Below are positions 1 to 8,668 of a stretch of DNA of 64,000 nucleotides, piece after piece. The stretch is taken from NCBI RefSeq assembly GCF_014652135.1, contig NZ_BMYF01000001.1, forward strand, positions 332,484 to 396,483, given 5' to 3'. Both the position numbers and the translations under genes were made by a program. The notes under the pieces were generated by a model. That model was not told the origin of the DNA. It saw nothing but the letters and a program-made list of their open reading frames with translations, and made no database searches. Position 1 is the stretch's first letter. The number at the start of each line of letters is the position of its first letter. Source of the stretch: Mongoliitalea lutea. GTDB lineage: Bacteria > Bacteroidota > Bacteroidia > Cytophagales > Cyclobacteriaceae.

Positions 1-161
1 ATGATTGTAGGCATACTCAAAATACTTCTAAGGTTTTCGTCCCAGTCCCAGATACCCAATCCGCCCAAAACAAAAGGCAACCAAAGTAGCCATGACCATA
101 AAAAGGTGATTACAAAGAACCGGATGGGAATGGATTTATTATTTGATATCTCTGGCTTCAT
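1..161 (-). CDS. CPBP-family intramembrane protease, N-terminal part (runs off the window)
   Basis: Reading the minus strand from an ATG at 161 gives an open frame of 53 codons to the window edge, beginning MKPEISNNKSIPIRFF and followed by a hydrophobic, Trp-rich segment (WSWLLWLPF). That N-terminus is typical of CPBP (Abi/CAAX protease-like) membrane proteases; the catalytic motifs would lie beyond the edge and cannot be checked. Its ATG overlaps the stop of the upstream CPBP gene in an ATGA (158-161), which implies translational coupling. Two CPBP genes in tandem suggest a duplication or a paired function. The call rests on the N-terminus and the context. Confidence 0.6.
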   Translation of the reverse strand, partial: MKPEISNNKSIPIRFFVITFLWSWLLWLPFVLGGLGIWDWDENLRSILSMPTI

Positions 162-916
162 AAGTAAATTTTTTCAAGAACAACCATGCCCACATGAGCA
201 AAAATATGGGCCAGAAAAGCACTCTCCAGACCTTTTTTCCAGTACAGCCATCCGAAAACAAGACCCCCTAGCGAATTGCCGATAAGGACATAAGCAAGCA
301 TGATACTGCTAGGATGATCTACTGACTGAAAAACTATAGGGAAATGGCCTAGGGCGAAGAGGAGCGCTGCCAAGGTGATTCCTATCCAATAAGCCAAAGG
401 TTTGGTCCCCCTAAAAATCTTTGCCGCTATCCAGACCAGCAAAGTCATCAATCCAAAACGCATTAGGATTTCTTCCGTGATGCCACCATATAGGAACCTG
501 GCGGCTAAAGTAAGTTGAATGTTTGCGGTGAGTTGTTCAAATTCGGAAGGTACCAAGCCTCTACCAATTAGCCCAAGTAATCCCAATACAATTCCTGTAA
601 GTAATCCTCCGAGAATCCCATAGATCAGTATTTCGCGGGTTTGGGGGGAATCTTCTTTTAGGCCGACCATCTTTTCGAGGATGGGAACACTAAGGCTTAC
701 CTTTTGGTAGAGAAGGGTCCCCACAATAACTGCTATCAACATGATGATAGTGGGGTTGATCAAGATCAGCCATTGGATTTGGGATGGAGTAAACTGTTCC
801 TCCAAAATAGATTGCATTTCCTCAGGTAATGGAAAATCCACCGTCAACATGGACAACATGCCCAAAAGACCAAGGAAAAATAAACTTAGCCCGAGATAAA
901 ACTTTTTTGAATTCAT
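158..916 (-). CDS. CPBP-family intramembrane metalloprotease
   Basis: A 252-residue protein with about seven hydrophobic segments. The CPBP motifs are in order: Glu-Glu at residues 148-149 (TEEILMRFG), a histidine at 191 (FALGHFP) and histidines near 237-241 (AHIFAHVG). In this family they form the metal-binding intramembrane active site. Substrates are unknown; relatives process prenylated proteins or peptides, or act in bacteriocin self-immunity. The first residues form a signal-anchor-like helix. It lies downstream of the hydrolase pair, and its stop overlaps the next CPBP start (ATGA). Family assignment is firm, the role is not. Confidence 0.85.
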   Translation of the reverse strand: MNSKKFYLGLSLFFLGLLGMLSMLTVDFPLPEEMQSILEEQFTPSQIQWLILINPTIIMLIAVIVGTLLYQKVSLSVPILEKMVGLKEDSPQTREILIYGILGGLLTGIVLGLLGLIGRGLVPSEFEQLTANIQLTLAARFLYGGITEEILMRFGLMTLLVWIAAKIFRGTKPLAYWIGITLAALLFALGHFPIVFQSVDHPSSIMLAYVLIGNSLGGLVFGWLYWKKGLESAFLAHIFAHVGMVVLEKIYL

Positions 917-1010
917 GGATGCTGGGGAATTGAAGATATTGATTGATATTGGATACTAATAGATATTATTTGTGGATAGTACAGGAAACCTGTCAGGTCT
1001 TTCTAATGGT

Positions 1011-1802
1011 TTACAAACCTTCCAAAAAAGCTTTCAATGTTTTGTTAAAATGTTTAGGATTATCCTGACTGGCAATATGGTTGGCATTGGGGATTTCAGC
1101 ACATTGGCTGGAGGGTTCCTTTTTATGCCAAGCTTTGGAAGCATTTCTGATAAAAGCTAAATCTTTTTCCCCATAAATTATCAAGAGGGGGACCTTGGGG
1201 GGGTTGGGCGAAGGGTCTATCAAATCATAGCACATGTCAGCGGTGATTTTCAATGCTAACTTCTTCCCGATTTTCCCTATTGTACTGGCTAAATAGTCCT
1301 GAACTTCCTTTTTTACTGCCCTGTGTTTCCCAAAAGAGCTACAGAACATTTTCTCAGGTATCAAGCCCATCAAAAAGATAAAAATGGGAACCAGCATTTT
1401 GACCCATTTACCCATATGTGATTTCAGTTCAATTCCAGGGGCGTGTACCACAGCCATCACTTTTCCCGGAAAGTTGAGTTGGAAATGCTGGGTCACCATA
1501 CTGCCCAGGGACTGACCCACCAAAACTGCCTGGGAAATTTGTAAGGCCTCCATCAGCTCATTCAAACATTCTGCAGACAATTCAGTGAAGCGCTTGTGGT
1601 AATTTTCCAAAGTGGAAGCACCATGGCCCGGTAAATCCCAAACCAAAACCTTGGAATGCTGCTCTAAGGATGTAAGCTGTTCTTGGAAAGTAAAATGATC
1701 CATCCCTACTCCATGAATAAATACCAAAGTAGGACCAGAGTCTATACCTGACAGTTTATAATGGATATCTCCGTAAGCGCTTGAAATGATTCCTTTCTTC
1801 AT
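1011..1802 (-). CDS. alpha/beta hydrolase
   Basis: The ATG at 1802 is chosen because it overlaps the preceding gene's stop as ATGA (1799-1802); an in-frame start at 1832 would overlap that gene more. The 263 residues hold an oxyanion-hole HGVG near 30-33, DLPGHG near 56-61, the nucleophile elbow GQSLGS (Ser98), an acid in GEKD, and a catalytic His in the NANHIASQ segment near the C-terminus, so the triad looks complete. There is no signal peptide, so it is probably cytoplasmic. Substrate unknown. It is likely a paralogue of the gene just upstream and is co-transcribed with it. Confidence 0.85.
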   Translation of the reverse strand: MKKGIISSAYGDIHYKLSGIDSGPTLVFIHGVGMDHFTFQEQLTSLEQHSKVLVWDLPGHGASTLENYHKRFTELSAECLNELMEALQISQAVLVGQSLGSMVTQHFQLNFPGKVMAVVHAPGIELKSHMGKWVKMLVPIFIFLMGLIPEKMFCSSFGKHRAVKKEVQDYLASTIGKIGKKLALKITADMCYDLIDPSPNPPKVPLLIIYGEKDLAFIRNASKAWHKKEPSSQCAEIPNANHIASQDNPKHFNKTLKAFLEGL

Positions 1803-2587
1803 GGTAGCTTGTTTAAGATGTCCTTTAAGCAATTATTGAAAGCCGTAGGGTTGTCGAGATTGCCCACATGGCCGACCCCATTTAAGTCAATCACCTTTGC
1901 TGATGGATTGGCCTCAATAGCCTTTAGCGTTGACTTTAACATCCCATTGATCCCTTTGTCAAACTCACACCTGATCAAGGTGTATGGCACAGTACTTTGG
2001 GATATGAAACCCGTGAAATCATAATTTACCAAATTATACCTGAAATGGGGAATGGCAGCCACTGCCTTTACAAACATTTGTAAGCACACTTCTTTTGCGG
2101 ATGCATTCATGGCGGTTTGGTCAGCCATCAGATTCAGGTACCAATTTTTAAAATAACGGAGCATCAAGGCATCGAAACCTCTGAATACAGGAGCCAAAAA
2201 CTTGGGGAATTTCATTTGTCCGGTAGTACCGAAAGTGGTCAAGCTTGCGAACCTCTCAGCCGTTTGGCTGACTACTAAGAAACCTAATACCCCTCCAGCA
2301 GAATTTCCGACAAAATGGATGCGCACCAAATCCAGGTCTTTGATCAATTGGATAATATCCTCAGCAAAAAGGGTTAAGGCATATTGCTCAGTGGTATTGG
2401 GTATCGGCTTTGGAGAATCCCCATGTCCCCTAAGGGATATCAGCACTACCTTGTATTGTTCCGAGAAAAATTCCTGTTGTCGCTGAAATTGGATCATGCT
2501 TCCCCCCGCCCCATGTACAAAAAGAATGGTTTCTTGGTTCTCTTTTCCCCTAATGCTGTACTCAAGTTGAATGGTATTTATGATCAT
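1799..2587 (-). CDS. alpha/beta hydrolase
   Basis: A start at the ATG at 2587 (MIINTIQLEY) gives 262 residues; further upstream only a TTG is available. Motifs: FVHGAGG near 24-29, LRGHGDS near 52-58, nucleophile elbow GNSAGG (Ser96), and a C-terminal GVGHVGNLDNP carrying the catalytic His. No signal peptide. It is the first gene of a coupled pair with the following hydrolase (ATGA overlap at 1799-1802). The fold assignment is secure; reaction and substrate cannot be read from the sequence. Confidence 0.85.
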   Translation of the reverse strand: MIINTIQLEYSIRGKENQETILFVHGAGGSMIQFQRQQEFFSEQYKVVLISLRGHGDSPKPIPNTTEQYALTLFAEDIIQLIKDLDLVRIHFVGNSAGGVLGFLVVSQTAERFASLTTFGTTGQMKFPKFLAPVFRGFDALMLRYFKNWYLNLMADQTAMNASAKEVCLQMFVKAVAAIPHFRYNLVNYDFTGFISQSTVPYTLIRCEFDKGINGMLKSTLKAIEANPSAKVIDLNGVGHVGNLDNPTAFNNCLKDILNKLP

Positions 2588-2788
2588 TGTAATTCGATGT
2601 GGACATTTAAAACACAAAATTCACCTAAAGCTCTGGTTTAAAAAATGACAAAAATCAGTTTTATTGGTGAAATTTACGTCCAAAAATGTAGCTAAATTAA
2701 GGTAAATAAGGAGTTAAAGGAAGACCTCTCTTGGTTAAAAAAGCCAAAAGGAAAGCTCCCCCTTTTTTAAAACTATTTAATAGGAGAA

Positions 2789-4147
2789 CTATGCTCCAAC
2801 ACGACGCATGAGGTCAATTTTACCATTTATTGAATTATGTTGTTTATTCATTTTTAAGCGTTCCTCATCATTTTTTTGGAAAACTTCATCCAACCAATCA
2901 AAAACTGTATGGCGTATCAGGGTAACATTGGGTAGCATGTTTTTGCCTGAAGCGCCTTGATCACCTTTGCCGATCACCAAATCCACTTTGGGGTTTTTGA
3001 TCTTTTGCATGGCATCTGCTATAAATCCATCGGTAGCCGAGTAGGCCAACTCATCCTCACCTACCAATAAAAGACTGGGGCAGCAAATATCCGAAGGGTC
3101 TACCGTAAATTCCTTACAGGCATCCAACCATTCCTGAATCGTATTTACCTGCCATCTCCATTTGTAAATGTCCATGAAATTAAACAGACCGGCCAACCAG
3201 GAACCAAATAGCCTGGTAATCATTTTAAATAAGGGAAAGTTTTCATATTTGGCCAAAACCTTCAGCTCCTTGGCCTGAACCAAGTACTCATATTGGTTCA
3301 AAATGATGCTGTTGGCAATCATTGCTTTGATACGCTTGTCATGGGCTGCTGCCCTGGCCACAGTATATCCTCCCAAACTTGGGCCAAAGACTGCCAATTT
3401 ATCCATGTCCACATCAGGCCGGCTTTCTAAGTAATCAATCACTTTACTGACGGGCTTTTCCATGGTAGGCTCCATTTTCATTCCTTGAATGGCTGTATTG
3501 CCCATCCCGGGAAGGTCTACCGTGATGACATTGTAACCACGCTCCTGATCTCCAATCCCAAAAAGGAAACACATGTCCTCACTAAAGGACTCTCCTCCTC
3601 CTACATTGTAAATGGTAGGCCTTTTGACATTGCTGTTGTCAGGTTTCATAAAATAACCCCTCAACTTCTTTCCTTCGAAATCAATTTCAATAGGTTCTAT
3701 AGGAGGATTGAATAAGGCAGCAGCCTTTCTGAAATTTGCGACTGCATGGTCCAGAATCTCACTATAACGCTTGGTTTCTTTGACAGGACTAAGGTTAAAC
3801 AGGGCGGCCCTGTTGAGGTAATACACCCTTAGGAAAGTTTCTCTGGCAGTGATAAAATGTCCACGGGAGAAGCTTCTTTCTGCATCCTTTTCTGCGAGGT
3901 CTGCCACTTTGGTCAGTTCCCGTACCCAAGCTTCCGTATCGTATTGACTGACATTGCTGACGGCGGCAAATGCTTCACCTACATCCGCTCCTCCTCTTGC
4001 ACCAAAAGCAAGTAGGTAAGAAAAGTAGGCATCTACAATCGGGTTTTTGTAGTAAAACTTCATCCTTCCGACCAAAGGCTTATTGTGTTTGGGTACCGCT
4101 GGAGTGGTACTTTTTACTGCCGGGTTGTTTATCGTTTGCGCTTTCAT
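2789..4147 (-). CDS. large alpha/beta hydrolase (FrsA / dihydropseudooxynicotine hydrolase-like)
   Basis: A 452-residue protein. The first ~150 residues are a helical cap-like region that is not part of the hydrolase core. The core follows with GGGESFSED, a DLPGMGNT strand-turn near 211-218, nucleophile elbow FGPSLGG (Ser257), the acid in VGEDELAYS, and a candidate His near the C-terminus. An extra N-terminal helical domain before the core occurs in the FrsA/DUF1100 and 2,6-dihydropseudooxynicotine-hydrolase groups. No export signal. It may be the target of the AraC-type regulator encoded just upstream on the same strand, but no operator was identified. Confidence 0.75.
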   Translation of the reverse strand: MKAQTINNPAVKSTTPAVPKHNKPLVGRMKFYYKNPIVDAYFSYLLAFGARGGADVGEAFAAVSNVSQYDTEAWVRELTKVADLAEKDAERSFSRGHFITARETFLRVYYLNRAALFNLSPVKETKRYSEILDHAVANFRKAAALFNPPIEPIEIDFEGKKLRGYFMKPDNSNVKRPTIYNVGGGESFSEDMCFLFGIGDQERGYNVITVDLPGMGNTAIQGMKMEPTMEKPVSKVIDYLESRPDVDMDKLAVFGPSLGGYTVARAAAHDKRIKAMIANSIILNQYEYLVQAKELKVLAKYENFPLFKMITRLFGSWLAGLFNFMDIYKWRWQVNTIQEWLDACKEFTVDPSDICCPSLLLVGEDELAYSATDGFIADAMQKIKNPKVDLVIGKGDQGASGKNMLPNVTLIRHTVFDWLDEVFQKNDEERLKMNKQHNSINGKIDLMRRVGA

Positions 4148-4294
4148 CGTAGTGGGGTTTAAGTGTTCAACTCATTGATTTACTGTAAATTTCAATAATT
4201 ACAGCTAGATTTAATGGGAAAAACAGGGTGGGATTTTGGTAAAAAATCAGGTAGAGCTAAAGTGATGTTGAAGTAAAAAAATGTTGAAAAATCG

Positions 4295-5203
4295 CTAGCC
4301 CTCTTTTTTCAAGGTTTTCCGAAAAGCTGCAGGGGTTAGCCCGCTCATTTTTTTGAAAAATTTGACAAAATGGCTATAATCATCAAAGTTAAGCGTCCAA
4401 GCAAGCTCTTTAATACCCATGTCTGTGGAGGACAACAGGGTCTTGGCGTGTAAATAGGTGATTTCATTGATGATGTTTTTGGGTGTGGTCTGAAAAACCT
4501 TTTTAACAGCATCCGCCAAGTAAGAGGTACTAATGCCCAATGAGTTTCCATAAAACCCAACTGATTTTTCGTTTATGAAATGTTCTATCACTAAAGCCTT
4601 GAATTTTGTTGCTATTTTGTGGTACTGCAACTCGGTATAATCTCCATGTGGGTTATTTTTAGAGACAATTCTATTGATGTATACTACAATTACCTGCAGC
4701 AGATTGCGCACTACTAATCTACTTTCTTCATTAAAAGGTGTTCCCTCCTTAAGGATCAATTCAAAAAATTGGCCCATCAATTCATATTGTTCCCTATTTA
4801 AGGAAACAACCAAGGGCTTGACACTATGGAGAAAACCAAAACTTTCTGTCAAATGGCTGATATTATCCAAATGTAAAAAGGGCTCTTTGACATGAATGAC
4901 ATATCCATCCCAAATCCCTTTTTTCTCCCAATACAAAATTTGTCCCGGTAAATAAATTACCATTGTAAACTCTTGGATGTCTTCTTTCAAATCAAATACA
5001 CCAACTTCAGCCGCCAGTTCGCTACCGATAGCAATTTGGAAGAAGCCTACACTAAATGGCCCCATGGAAGGTACAATATCCTCTCCCAAATCTGAAAATC
5101 TAAAAGCATGGAATTCCTTATCCCTAGCGCGCATGCAGGTGTTTGCCGCCTCGTAATATTCATTAAAGTCTCTATAAATCGGTATTTGAAAGCCCTCTCC
5201 CAT
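4295..5203 (-). CDS. AraC-family transcriptional regulator
   Basis: A 302-residue protein. The C-terminal ~100 residues form the double helix-turn-helix of AraC/XylS regulators (GNSLGISTSYLADAVKK, then LAWTLNFDDYSHFVKFFKK and GLTPAAFRKT). The N-terminal ~180 residues are a cupin-like sensing domain of unknown ligand, as in many Bacteroidota one-component regulators. It starts six bases after the stop of a truncated hydrolase reading frame (5209-5415), so a deletion probably removed whatever once lay between. Probable targets are the downstream hydrolases, by position only. Confidence 0.85.
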   Translation of the reverse strand: MGEGFQIPIYRDFNEYYEAANTCMRARDKEFHAFRFSDLGEDIVPSMGPFSVGFFQIAIGSELAAEVGVFDLKEDIQEFTMVIYLPGQILYWEKKGIWDGYVIHVKEPFLHLDNISHLTESFGFLHSVKPLVVSLNREQYELMGQFFELILKEGTPFNEESRLVVRNLLQVIVVYINRIVSKNNPHGDYTELQYHKIATKFKALVIEHFINEKSVGFYGNSLGISTSYLADAVKKVFQTTPKNIINEITYLHAKTLLSSTDMGIKELAWTLNFDDYSHFVKFFKKMSGLTPAAFRKTLKKEG

Positions 5204-5208
5204 ATTGG

Positions 5209-5415
5209 TTAAAAGTTCGACAATTCCTCACCCATAAATTTTTCCAGCCACCAACTTCCGCTTCCAGGTCCCCCATGCAAATACAAACAGGGCATCCCAT
5301 TGCCTTTAACCGTAATGTAGAGCAATTCGCCATCTGAAGTTAATACCTGATGGGACTGAGCGAACGATTGGCTCCAGAAAAGAGGAAGCAGAAATAATGG
5401 AACAAGCTTTTCCAT
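5209..5415 (-). pseudogene. truncated exported alpha/beta hydrolase (N-terminal remnant)
   Basis: A 68-residue frame with a signal peptide (LVPLFLLPLFWSQSFAQ) and then the start of a proline-iminopeptidase-like hydrolase, including the oxyanion motif LYLHGGPGSGSWW. It stops before any nucleophile elbow, right beside the AraC regulator. Family members are usually several hundred residues long, so this is a remnant from a 3' deletion. A short functional peptide is not excluded but is unlikely. Confidence 0.75.
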
Positions 5416-5446
5416 AATTCAATTGATTTTTGTCCAAAATTCAGTT

Positions 5447-5641
5447 TCAAAGCATGCTTTTTATGGTGTCTATCATCAGCCCTGTGGCTTTTCGGTGTCC
5501 TTTACCATTGACCTGATTGGTAGCGCCACAGAAATACAAATCTGTTTTAGGGTTGTAAAAAGCAAAAGTGCCTGTCTGTCCCCAGAATCCAAGTATTTCC
5601 CCAGGGTATTTGAAGGGGAACAGAATTCTTGGAATCCACAA
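5447..5641 (-). pseudogene. C-terminal remnant of a serine hydrolase (beta-lactamase/PBP4-like)
   Basis: In one frame the minus strand reads YPGEILGFWGQTGTFAFYNP, then a TDLYFCGATNQVNG segment, the C-terminal core of serine beta-lactamase-like hydrolases around the third active-site box (here WGQTG in place of H-x-G). The catalytic SxxK and YxN boxes are absent, and the upstream sequence shifts frame near 5640. It is a gene fragment in a patch of decayed genes. Confidence 0.6.
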
Positions 5642-5843
5642 TTTTTCCCAGGGCAGTTTGGAGTAAGCTTAGGTTGAATGTTTTGTTCATTCTATAAATA
5701 TAAAAAAAGTAAGGAGACAGGACAGGGAATTTCAATTTTAAAATGGTTTGAAATAGGAGGACCGCAAATCCACTTTATCCGGAGTTTGGAATGGCAAATA
5801 CCCAATAGAAGGCTTGTACCAAGGCAGCAGGATTTAAGCCACT

Positions 5844-5899
5844 AAAATTTTTCGAGTATATTCGGAGATTTATGTAATCGAATAAAATTTTTCGAGTAT
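5844..5899 (+). repeat. direct repeat pair, aaaatttttcgagtat
   Basis: The same 16-mer occurs at 5844-5859 and 5884-5899. The second copy runs into an ATG at 5898. The pair could be an operator pair or a relic of an upstream region of a lost gene; nothing links it to a present gene. Confidence 0.6.
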
Positions 5900-6073
5900 G
5901 GACGAAAATTTTGTTGTATCACTGGATGATATGAAATTACCATCAAATCAAGGCATCAAGCATATACAAGCTTGGAGATTGCAGGACTTTTTGCGGTAGC
6001 GCAGGGTTATAAGGTTTCCCCCAGGTTAATTGGTATATTTTTAAAAGAGGATTATAATTCCTATTTATCCGGA

Positions 6074-6096
6074 GTTCGGGATTGCTAATCCCGAAC
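6074..6096. repeat. perfect inverted repeat (10-bp stem, 3-base loop)
   Basis: GTTCGGGATT is followed by GCT and then AATCCCGAAC, with no mismatch. There is no T-run, so it is not a standard terminator. A similar but imperfect word lies near 5780. It may be a REP-like element or the end of a lost mobile element. Confidence 0.6.
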
Positions 6097-6130
6097 AACC
6101 CATAAAAATACTTAAATCTCTAATACCAAA

Positions 6131-6420
6131 TTAATCTTGTTTTGGAACCCAGACAGAAACTGAGTTGGCCTTGCATTGCAATTTTACCCATCCATCATCA
6201 TTGGTAGTAATAAGCTCAGCGATATGAACGGTGATATCGAAATAAGTAGTATTAGGTGCACCCGTCTCCATATTTTTGGTTCCATCCATCCCATTACTTA
6301 AAAGGACAGCCATGCCTTGGACAGATCAGAAGCATATTTTTCCAATTCCTTCCACCAACTCCCATCCGCTGGCGTATACCAGTGGAAGTATTGGATCATA
6401 GCACCGTTATTTTCTGGCAT
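6131..6420 (-). pseudogene. alpha-amylase (GH13) remnant: N-terminus joined to C-terminus
   Basis: From the ATG at 6420 the first ~36 codons read MPENNGAMIQYFHWYTPADG, the start of cytoplasmic GH13 alpha-amylases. They run into a shifted frame that stops at 6298. From 6313 a second frame (MAVLLSNGMDGTKNMETG ... ITTNDDGWVKLQC ... VSVWVPK) matches the extreme C-terminal domain of the same enzymes and stops at 6131. The whole catalytic barrel, several hundred residues in the family, is missing. The junction lies within a few bases of 6311-6316 and is out of frame, so the gene is dead. Confidence 0.8.
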
Positions 6421-6483
6421 ATTGACATATACGTGTTTGACATATACTTAAGCAGGTTTTAAAAAGAAATTTAAAGTTTAGCT

Positions 6484-7386
6484 TTATTTCTTCATCATCC
6501 CTTCCACATACATCCTCCAGTTATGTTGTTCTTTGAATCCTAGGACTTCCCTGATCTTACGATTGGAAAAAAGTGCTTCATGCTCTTTTATATCTCGTGT
6601 AAGGGGAACTCCAGGAAAAAACCGCTCTGCTAATTCTTTACTTGGAATAATTGCTCCGTTGTGATCATTCCCTGCATTAAACACTTGATAGCCTAAGCCA
6701 TCTTTTTGTAGGCATAAATCCACAATCTGACCTAAATCTCGGGCATCTATATAACAAAAAGCATTTCTTCTCCTAACTTCAGGGTGCTTGAAGTAGTATG
6801 GGAAAAGTGTCTCATATTCATGCGGTTCTATCACATTACCAATTCTCAAAGCATAAATATCAACTCCTGAGCGACGCTGAAAACTTCTGGCAGTCTGCTC
6901 ATTGACTACTTTGGAAAGGCCATAGCTATCCATTGGATCTACATCATAATCTTCCTCCAAAGGCAAGGATTTTGGATTGGTCTGCCCATCTGAAAAACAA
7001 ATCCCATAGGTGGTCTCCGATGAAGCGATGATGATTTTTTTAATCTCCAGCTTCACAGCAGCCTCTATCACGTTGTAAGTTCCAACCGTATTGACACGGA
7101 AAGTTTCATTGTCAGGATTAATCAAAATTCTTGGTACAGCAGCAAAATGCACTACCGCATCAAATTTGGGAACTCCTGTGCCTGCCTCCAATTCATCAAA
7201 CCAAGTGTAGGAAGTCATGGCGTTGAACATTTGACCGGAATCTGTAATATCAGCTATCAATGTATTGACACCGGGGATATCTACAGGTTTTAAATCTACA
7301 TTTAATACCTGATGCCCTTGATCCAATAAATACTGTATGGCATGTTTACCAGCTTTTCCAGATCCTCCAGTAAAGAATATTCTCAT
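6484..7386 (-). CDS. NAD-dependent epimerase/dehydratase (extended SDR)
   Basis: A 300-residue protein with an N-terminal dinucleotide-binding motif variant GGSGKAG at 7-13 (family GxxGxxG), the acidic residue after beta-2 (VDLKP), the Ser of ASSETTYG, and the catalytic YxxxK (YGLSK), giving a complete extended short-chain dehydrogenase site. Relatives act on nucleotide sugars or on uronates. No nucleotide-sugar pathway gene is adjacent, so the substrate is open. It lies between the amylase remnant and an OmpA lipoprotein with a ~210-bp non-coding gap upstream, so it is probably transcribed alone. Confidence 0.8.
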   Translation of the reverse strand: MRIFFTGGSGKAGKHAIQYLLDQGHQVLNVDLKPVDIPGVNTLIADITDSGQMFNAMTSYTWFDELEAGTGVPKFDAVVHFAAVPRILINPDNETFRVNTVGTYNVIEAAVKLEIKKIIIASSETTYGICFSDGQTNPKSLPLEEDYDVDPMDSYGLSKVVNEQTARSFQRRSGVDIYALRIGNVIEPHEYETLFPYYFKHPEVRRRNAFCYIDARDLGQIVDLCLQKDGLGYQVFNAGNDHNGAIIPSKELAERFFPGVPLTRDIKEHEALFSNRKIREVLGFKEQHNWRMYVEGMMKK

Positions 7387-7596
7387 GATTCCGATGATTT
7401 GTTGGTTGAGTTGATTACAAAAATAACCCCAACAAAGTTTAAAAATGATTTAAAAATACCCAAAAAGGAACTATGAATTTTAGCAAAATCAATTCTTCCC
7501 GTTAAAAAAAGCTTTGTGCCTTGATGCCCTCGTGGAAATTCTAAAAAGATTACCTTCCAGACAACAAGACACAAAGTCGATTAGAGAACCTAGGGA

Positions 7597-8499
7597 TTAA
7601 TTCCCAGTCAAAATCTTCATCAACTCATCCAGCTTCGGAGACAAAATGATCTCCGTGCGTCTGTTGAGTGCTCTTCCATCTGCTGTATCGTTGGAAGCTC
7701 TAGGCATAAACTCTCCCTTACCGGAAGCAGTCACTCTATTTGGGGAAATGCTGTGTTCATCTGTAAGAATCCTTACGATAGATGTCGCTCTTACCACACT
7801 CAGATCCCAATTGTCTCTAAATCGGGCTGTTCTTATGGGAACATTATCGGTGTGGCCTTCCACCAAGACATCGATTTCTTCATTTTTATTCAAGACATCA
7901 CCCAATACACGGATAGCTTGTCTTCCTTTTTGCTCTACATCCGCACTTCCAGACCTGAACAAAAGTTTATCTGACATGGATACATATACTTTCCCATTTC
8001 TGACTTCTACCGTCAGCTCATCGGAATTAAAACCAAGTAAGGCATTTCTTACAATGTCATTCAGGCGTTGGGTGATAGAATCCTGACGGGCAATAATTTG
8101 CTGCATTTCCCGCAAAGCATTTTCTCGCTCGAGTAATAAACGTTCTTTTTCATTCAGCTCATTGGATTTTTGTTGAAGAGCAGTATTGAACTGCTGAGCT
8201 TGAGAGACATTTTCATTTCTCAAATCATCATAGAGCCCCCTTAAATCGTTAAATTCTTGTCGGAGCGTCTGATTTTGTTCAGTGCTTTCATTGAGTCTTG
8301 CAGTGAGATCTGCATTTTCGGATTCACTGATGGCAAGGTTGGTACAAAGCTCATCCCGTTCGATGATGACTGCTTTCAGCCGTTTACCTCCAGGCAGTTT
8401 ATCTGGTACACGGTCTCCGCATCGGTAGACAGGAGCGCAGGAGGAGGCAGCTAACATAAGAAAGCCACCCATTAGTGCTAAGGCATGTAGTTTTTGCAT
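7597..8499 (-). CDS. OmpA-family peptidoglycan-binding lipoprotein with coiled coil
   Basis: A 300-residue protein. A lipoprotein signal ends in MLAASSC (Cys at about 21), so it is lipid-anchored. Residues ~50-140 are a heptad-rich coiled coil (repeated LNE, LRQE, LRNEN, KEK, LEREN). The C-terminal ~130 residues form an OmpA/MotB domain (LLFRSGSADVEQKG, VEGHTDNVPIR, NWDLSVVRATSIVRIL, ASGKGEF, RRTEIILSP). The family binds peptidoglycan non-covalently and tethers the outer membrane. The coiled coil probably acts as a spacer across the periplasm. It appears monocistronic. Confidence 0.9.
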   Translation of the reverse strand: MQKLHALALMGGFLMLAASSCAPVYRCGDRVPDKLPGGKRLKAVIIERDELCTNLAISESENADLTARLNESTEQNQTLRQEFNDLRGLYDDLRNENVSQAQQFNTALQQKSNELNEKERLLLERENALREMQQIIARQDSITQRLNDIVRNALLGFNSDELTVEVRNGKVYVSMSDKLLFRSGSADVEQKGRQAIRVLGDVLNKNEEIDVLVEGHTDNVPIRTARFRDNWDLSVVRATSIVRILTDEHSISPNRVTASGKGEFMPRASNDTADGRALNRRTEIILSPKLDELMKILTGN

Positions 8500-8668
8500 A
8501 AATACTTTAATTTCGAAGTAAATTTTTCAATGATTGTTAACGGAAATGTATGATTTCAGTTAGGCTAGTCTTTGGAAATAATTATCCAAAATAGATTCTA
8601 AGAAGGAGAAAATTCCATGCCAAAAAAAATAGGAGTAAACTCTTTAGGCTTTCCGCTGTTAAACCCCT

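Larger units (their letters stand above)
5642..6130. other. non-coding stretch with short repeats and relic-like sequence
   Basis: No convincing gene. It holds two copies of a 16-base AT-rich word 40 bases apart, a 33-codon plus-strand frame from the second copy (ATG at 5898, MDENFVVSLDDMK...), two related TTATCCGGAGTT words (near 5776 and 6064), and a perfect hairpin at 6074-6096. Lying between gene fragments on both sides, it looks like sequence left after repeated deletion or mobile-element activity. Confidence 0.55.

Noticed and set aside
1..285. 94-codon plus-strand frame at the window start
   Set aside because: Antisense to two CPBP genes whose motifs are clear on the minus strand.
7383..7574. 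63-codon minus-strand frame between epimerase and OmpA genes
   Set aside because: No motif and unusual composition; sits in the intergenic gap and overlaps the epimerase start.
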